Below are positions 57,445 through 64,000 of a stretch of DNA of 64,000 nucleotides, in pieces. The stretch comes from Buttiauxella gaviniae. Its GTDB lineage: Bacteria; Pseudomonadota; Gammaproteobacteria; Enterobacterales; Enterobacteriaceae. The notes beneath the pieces were generated by a model that saw only the letters and a program-made list of their open reading frames with translations, made no database searches and was not told the origin of the DNA. The first letter of the stretch is position 1, and each line of letters begins with the position of its first letter. The stretch spans positions 1,984,001 through 2,048,000 of the forward strand of contig NZ_JBFMVT010000002.1 in the NCBI RefSeq assembly GCF_040786275.1. Direction: 5' to 3'. The translations under genes were made by a program, and so were the position numbers.

Positions 57445-57686
57445 AGCATGGCGTTTCCGGTCTTTTTACATAAGTTAAAAGGGAACCCAGTGCAATTCTG
57501 GGGCTGACGCGCAGCGGTAAGGAAGAGTGGGATGAGCGCCTTGGGCAGACACTGCTTAATAAAGTGGGAAGTCATCATCCAAAAAACACCTCCAAGCCCG
57601 AAGACCTACCGGTATACGTCGCAATCTGCATAACTATCGCGTGCTATCGGTTATGTCTGCGGCATCCTTATTGGAAAGCGGATGCT
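57445..57686 (+). promoter_or_regulatory. Cobalamin (adenosylcobalamin) riboswitch of btuB
   Basis: The btuB leader contains the conserved core GGGAACCCAGTGCAATTCTG-GGCTGACGCGCAGCGGTAAGG and AAGCCCGAAGACC (B12 box region), then a hairpin GGCATCC...GGATGC ending 8 nt before the start codon that can hide the ribosome site. The whole leader aligns with E. coli btuB. Binding of cobalamin reduces translation. Confidence 0.92.
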
Positions 57687-57693
57687 TATATAA

Positions 57694-59568
57694 ATGAAGT
57701 TAAAAAAACTTTCGCTGCTTACGGCGTTGTCCGTAACGGCTTTTTCAGGCTGGGCGCAAGACAGCAATTCTGACGAAACTTTGGTGGTAACGGCGAACCG
57801 TTTTCAGCAACCGGTGAATACTGTTTTGGCTCCTGCGGATGTTGTTACCCGGGAAGAGATCGACCAGTGGCAGGCAAAATCACTTAACGATGTGATGCGT
57901 CGCCTGCCTGGGGTAGACATTTCACAGTATGGTGGTTTGGGGCAGACGTCCTCTATGTTTGTCCGTGGAACGAGTGCCAGCCATGTATTAGTGCTGGTGG
58001 ATGGCGTTCCGCTGGCACGTCCTGGTATTTCTAACTCCTCAGACATTAACCAAATCCCTATCTCTTTAGTACAGCGAGTGGAATACATTCGCGGCCCTCG
58101 TTCAGCCGTTTATGGTTCTGGTGCGATTGGTGGCGTGGTTAACATTATTACTCAGACCGATGAAGAAAAATCGCAGATCAATGCGGGCGTTGGTTCGAAT
58201 AGTTACCAGCAGTATGACGGTACCGTGCGCCAGCGTTTTGACGATACGATAGCGACAGTTTCTGGGGCGTACGAAACGACCAAAGGTTTCAATGTTCAGC
58301 CACATTCTACTTATAGCCGTGATAATGATCGCGATGGTTACCGCAGTAAGAGCTATTGGGCAGGCCTTGAGCACAAATTTAACGAAGAGTTTGATGGTTT
58401 CTTCCGTACCTACGGTTACACCAACAATAGTGACTACGATTTAGGTGCGCCGCCGTATACCCCAGCGTACAGCGCAGATGAGCACCAGCTCTATAACCAG
58501 AATTACGATGCTGGCATGCGTTTCCATTCCGGCATCTATTCGTCGCAATTATTGGCGAGCTATCAAAAAGTGAAGGACTACAACTATAGCAGCGAGTATG
58601 GACGCTATAACGATGGCACAACCCTCGACAATATGACCCAGCGCAATATCCAATGGGGCAACAACTTTGTTGTAGGGAATGGTTCGATCAGCGCAGGTGT
58701 TGACTGGCAACAGCAGCGTCTGACGTCTTCCGACACCACGCTGTCTGATAGCTATCACCGTGACAACACTGGCGTCTACCTGAGCGGTCAGCAGCAGTTT
58801 GGCGATGTAACATTAGAAGCGTCTGGCCGTGAAGATAATGATGAGCAATTTGGTTGGCACGGTACCTGGCAGACGGCTGCTGGTTGGGAGTTTATTGAAG
58901 GTTATCGCGCTACCGTTTCCTACGGTACAGGGTTCCTTGCGCCATCGCTTGGGCAGCAGTTTGGATCAACGCGTTTTGGTATCGACTCTAATCCAAATCT
59001 GAAACCAGAAGAATCTAAACATTGGGAAGCTGGGCTTGAAGGGTTAACGGGTCCGCTGGACTGGCGTTTGTCCGCTTATCGCTACAAGATTGATAATCTG
59101 ATTACGTACTACTCTGATCCTGTGACTTATGATGGAGCCTACGACAATATAAAATCCGCAACCATCAAAGGGCTTGAGTGGACGGGTAGTATAGATACCG
59201 GCATCTTTACTCACAAAGTCACGTTGCAGTATTTGGATCCACGTGATGACCAGAATGGTGAAGTATTGGCTCGTCGTGCTAAACGTCAAGCAAAGTACCA
59301 GCTCGACTGGACCATGTTTAATGTGAATATGGATGTGGCGTGGCAGTACTACGGGAAGCGCTACGACAACAACACCTCTGCTTATAACAACACTCAGCAA
59401 ATTTTGCCGAGTTACAGCACAGTTGATATCGCTGCATCTTATCCGGTCACCTCACACCTCACCGTTCGTGGTAGAATCGCCAATCTGTTCGATAAAGATT
59501 ACGAGACGGTTTATGGCTATCAAACTCCAGGACGGGAATACTACCTCACTGGCAGCTATACCTTCTAA
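57694..59568 (+). CDS. btuB: Outer-membrane vitamin B12 receptor BtuB
   Basis: TonB-dependent outer-membrane transporter for cobalamins. 624 residues. Signal peptide about 1-20 (cleavage after WAQ region), TonB box DETLVVTA, plug domain (RRLPGVDISQYGG, VRGTSASHVLVLVDGVP), 22-strand barrel ending in aromatic YYLTGSYTF. About ten residues longer than E. coli BtuB. Overlaps murI start by 56 nt. Confidence 0.97.
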   Translation: MKLKKLSLLTALSVTAFSGWAQDSNSDETLVVTANRFQQPVNTVLAPADVVTREEIDQWQAKSLNDVMRRLPGVDISQYGGLGQTSSMFVRGTSASHVLVLVDGVPLARPGISNSSDINQIPISLVQRVEYIRGPRSAVYGSGAIGGVVNIITQTDEEKSQINAGVGSNSYQQYDGTVRQRFDDTIATVSGAYETTKGFNVQPHSTYSRDNDRDGYRSKSYWAGLEHKFNEEFDGFFRTYGYTNNSDYDLGAPPYTPAYSADEHQLYNQNYDAGMRFHSGIYSSQLLASYQKVKDYNYSSEYGRYNDGTTLDNMTQRNIQWGNNFVVGNGSISAGVDWQQQRLTSSDTTLSDSYHRDNTGVYLSGQQQFGDVTLEASGREDNDEQFGWHGTWQTAAGWEFIEGYRATVSYGTGFLAPSLGQQFGSTRFGIDSNPNLKPEESKHWEAGLEGLTGPLDWRLSAYRYKIDNLITYYSDPVTYDGAYDNIKSATIKGLEWTGSIDTGIFTHKVTLQYLDPRDDQNGEVLARRAKRQAKYQLDWTMFNVNMDVAWQYYGKRYDNNTSAYNNTQQILPSYSTVDIAASYPVTSHLTVRGRIANLFDKDYETVYGYQTPGREYYLTGSYTF

Positions 59569-60379
59569 TACACGTCCCACCGTGCTGGTCTTTGATTCCG
59601 GTGTCGGTGGGCTTTCTGTGTATGATGAAGTCCGGCAGCTATTGCCTGACCTGCACTACATCTATGCCTTCGATAACGTAGCGTTTCCCTATGGCGAGAA
59701 AAGCGAAGCGTTCATTGTTGAACGAGTAGTAGAAATTGTTACTGCGGTTCAGGAACGATATCCGCTTGCACTTGCCATTATCGCCTGTAATACGGCAAGT
59801 ACAGTTTCGCTTCCCGCACTCCGTGAAAAATTCGCTTTCCCTGTTGTCGGCGTAGTTCCTGCAATTAAGCCAGCCGCGCGCCTGACGACTAATGGCGTGG
59901 TGGGTTTGCTTGCGACACGCGGTACGGTGCGCCGCCCTTATACTCACGAATTGGTCGCGCGCTTTGCATCAGAATGCAAAATCGAAATGCTCGGCTCCGC
60001 AGAGTTGGTGGTATTAGCAGAAGCAAAGTTACAAGGTAAACCTGTTGACCTTGAAGAACTGCGTAAGATCCTTCGTCCATGGCTGCGAATGAAAGAGCCG
60101 CCAGATACAGTTGTATTAGGTTGCACCCATTTCCCCCTATTAGAAGAAGAGTTGTTACAAGTGCTGCCGGAAGGCACCCGGTTGATTGATTCAGGTGCTG
60201 CGATTGCCCGACGTACAGTATGGCTGTTAGAGCACGAATCTCCTGATGCCTTATCTGCTGATGAGAATATTGCCTTCTGTATGGGGTTCACTCCTGAGAT
60301 TGCTCAATTAGCGCCCGTTTTGCAGCGTTATGGCTTTCCAAAGCTTGAAAAACTAGCTGTTTGTAGCAAATTTGAATAA
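59513..60379 (+). CDS. murI: Glutamate racemase
   Basis: Converts L- to D-glutamate for peptidoglycan. 288 residues from ATG 59513 inside btuB (MAIKLQDGN), the E. coli-like start, including the N-terminal extension that senses UDP-MurNAc-Ala. Two catalytic cysteines: Cys92 (IIACNTAS) and Cys204 (VLGCTHFPLL). The frame is open upstream to 59333 but that part is btuB in another frame. Last gene before the rrn promoters. Confidence 0.97.
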   Translation: MAIKLQDGNTTSLAAIPSNTRPTVLVFDSGVGGLSVYDEVRQLLPDLHYIYAFDNVAFPYGEKSEAFIVERVVEIVTAVQERYPLALAIIACNTASTVSLPALREKFAFPVVGVVPAIKPAARLTTNGVVGLLATRGTVRRPYTHELVARFASECKIEMLGSAELVVLAEAKLQGKPVDLEELRKILRPWLRMKEPPDTVVLGCTHFPLLEEELLQVLPEGTRLIDSGAAIARRTVWLLEHESPDALSADENIAFCMGFTPEIAQLAPVLQRYGFPKLEKLAVCSKFE

Positions 60380-60415
60380 AAAATCGGCGGTTGAAATAAA
60401 AATTGAAAATAGGGG

Positions 60416-60443
60416 TTGTCAGCTTCCAGAAAATCCCTATACT
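60416..60443 (+). promoter_or_regulatory. rrn P1 promoter
   Basis: TTGTCA at 60416-60421, 16-bp spacer, TATACT at 60438-60443, with the GC-rich discriminator GCGCCTC; typical of growth-rate-controlled rrn P1. The AT-rich stretch just upstream (60379-60410) fits a UP element. Confidence 0.88.
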
Positions 60444-60514
60444 GCGCCTCCACTGACACGGCACAACGGCTTACAAACCGGCCCGTCAGCCAGACGAAAA
60501 GCGAAAATAAACGC

Positions 60515-60542
60515 TTGACTCTGAAAGAGGAAAGCGTAATAT
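60515..60542 (+). promoter_or_regulatory. rrn P2 promoter
   Basis: TTGACT at 60515-60520, 16-bp spacer, TAATAT at 60537-60542, closely matching E. coli rrn P2. Confidence 0.85.
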
Positions 60543-60581
60543 ACGCCACCTCGAGTTAGCAAGCGAAAGCGCGTAACTCAC

Positions 60582-60593
60582 TGCTCTTTAACA
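60582..60593 (+). promoter_or_regulatory. Leader boxA antitermination site
   Basis: TGCTCTTTAACA, the rrn boxA consensus, bound by NusB/S10 for antitermination. Just after it, 60598-60620 pairs with 62328-62350. Confidence 0.85.
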
Positions 60594-60597
60594 ATTT

Positions 60598-60620
60598 ATC
60601 AGACAATCTGTGTGGGCACT
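60598..60620 (+). other. 16S processing stalk, 5' strand
   Basis: Its reverse complement equals 62328-62350 apart from one G-U pair, so the pre-16S termini form a long duplex for RNase III cleavage. Confidence 0.85.
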
Positions 60621-60763
60621 CGCAGGATTGATATCTCAGATACCTCCGGGTATCAAAAAAATATCAAGTCTTGAAGAGTGACCAAGCAGTAATTCATTTA
60701 GTTGAATTATTACGAAAGTTAATTTTTGAGCACCGCTTACTCATTGTAAGCAAATCAAGCTTT

Positions 60764-62305
<1,542 letters not shown>

Positions 62306-62327
62306 CCTGAAAGATACGAACTTGCGT

Positions 62328-62350
62328 AGTGCTCACACAGATTGTCTGAT
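62328..62350 (+). other. 16S processing stalk, 3' strand
   Basis: Pairs with 60598-60620 as the RNase III stem of the 16S precursor. Confidence 0.85.
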
Positions 62351-62374
62351 AGAAAACGAGCAGTAAAACCTTAT

Positions 62375-62451
<77 letters not shown>

Positions 62452-62565
62452 AATTCTCGCCTGTCCTGCATTACAGCATCACTCACATACATTAAGTATG
62501 CTACGTGACGCTGCGCTTTGGCCAGCCATGAATTATGGGTAAATCAAAGGTTTTACGAAATCGAT
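62452..62565 (+). other. Spacer between tRNA-Ile and tRNA-Ala
   Basis: 114 nt with an imperfect hairpin (GCATCAC..CATAC-ATTAA-GTATG..GTGACGC) around 62479-62512. No gene. Confidence 0.5.
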
Positions 62566-62641
62566 GGGGCTATAGCTCAGCTGGGAGAGCGCCTGCCTTG
62601 CACGCAGGAGGTCAGCGGTTCGATCCCGCTTAGCTCCACCA
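62566..62641 (+). tRNA. alaT: tRNA-Ala (TGC anticodon)
   Basis: 76 nt with encoded CCA. Anticodon TGC in GCCTTGCACGC; G3-U70-type acceptor GGGGCTA/TAGCTCC, T-loop GGTTCGATCCC. It differs from E. coli alaT at a few T-arm/anticodon-stem bases that keep pairing. Confidence 0.98.
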
Positions 62642-62660
62642 TTATTTCACGCTCATTCAA

Positions 62661-62712
62661 TATCTCAAAACTGACTTAATCAGTCACGTTTGAGATATTT
62701 GCTCTTTAAAAA
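62661..62712 (+). promoter_or_regulatory. Spacer hairpin and boxA before 23S
   Basis: Hairpin TATCTCAAA...TTTGAGATA (62661-62697) followed by TGCTCTTTAAAAA (62700-62712), a boxA-type sequence, the normal antitermination signal in front of 23S. Confidence 0.75.
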
Positions 62713-62844
62713 TCCGGAACAAGCTGAAAATTGAAACGACACACTGTTTCCTTTCTCCGTAATAAGAAAGGAAGTGAGGTGTGTTCGAGTCTCTCAAATT
62801 TTCACGACACCGATTGTGTCTCACGAGACACCTTCGGGTTGTGA

Positions 62845-64000
<1,156 letters not shown>

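Noticed and set aside
57564-57773. 69-codon frame in the btuB leader
   Set aside because: Overlaps the riboswitch and the start of btuB in another frame; no ribosome site.
59333-59512. Upstream extension of murI
   Set aside because: Lies within btuB in another frame; homology begins at ATG 59513.

Overview
The window is chromosomal DNA of a gamma-proteobacterium of the family Enterobacteriaceae. Nearly every protein can be aligned by eye with its E. coli counterpart over the full length. Gene order follows the E. coli region around 88-90 min (cpxA to murI and an rrn operon), and the 16S gene is 1542 nt. The genus is not resolved from sequence alone; it is clearly not E. coli K-12, because argG sits inside the arg cluster, ERIC repeats are present and several K-12 genes are missing. 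Comparisons with E. coli are from memory.

Layout. 1-3365: Cpx envelope stress system (cpxA partial, cpxR, divergent cpxP with the CpxQ sRNA in its 3'UTR) and the fieF metal exporter. 3366-9446: central metabolism (pfkA, tpiA), sulfate-binding protein sbp, cdh, yiiQ, yiiR and fpr. 9566-13114: glpFKX glycerol operon on the minus strand. 13558-21931: cell division, protease and regulator genes (zapB, rraA, menA, hslUV, ftsN, cytR, priA). 22140-27877: rpmE and the MetJ regulon (metJ, metBL, metF). 28121-30301: katG. 30356-40782: a divergent locus with gldA-fsaB-ptsA on one side and frwC-frwB-pflD-pflC-frwD on the other, followed by the AraC-type regulator yijO. 40900-43551: ppc. 43787-49649: argE divergent from argCBGH. 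49729-52185: a multidomain GH18 chitinase with a long AT-rich upstream region. 52676-60379: oxyR, sthA, fabR-yijD, trmA, btuB with its cobalamin riboswitch, and murI. 60380-64000: an rrn operon (16S, tRNA-Ile, tRNA-Ala, first 1156 nt of 23S).

How genes work together. GlpF, GlpK and GlpX with TpiA and PfkA link glycerol to glycolysis and gluconeogenesis. GldA and FsaB could join the same triose pool from the PTS/glycyl-radical locus. OxyR is encoded in the window and its target katG is also here. MetJ faces its own targets metB and metF, whose Met boxes are visible. The arg genes share a divergent operator with tandem ARG boxes.

Most of the window is conserved core genome. The accessory signals are the chitinase insertion at argH-oxyR, the orphan PTS/glycyl-radical system with unknown substrate, three ERIC elements in different states of decay, argG in the arg cluster, and an rrn spacer with Ile/Ala tRNAs where E. 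coli rrnB has tRNA-Glu. I saw no CRISPR array, prophage, transposase or plasmid replication gene.
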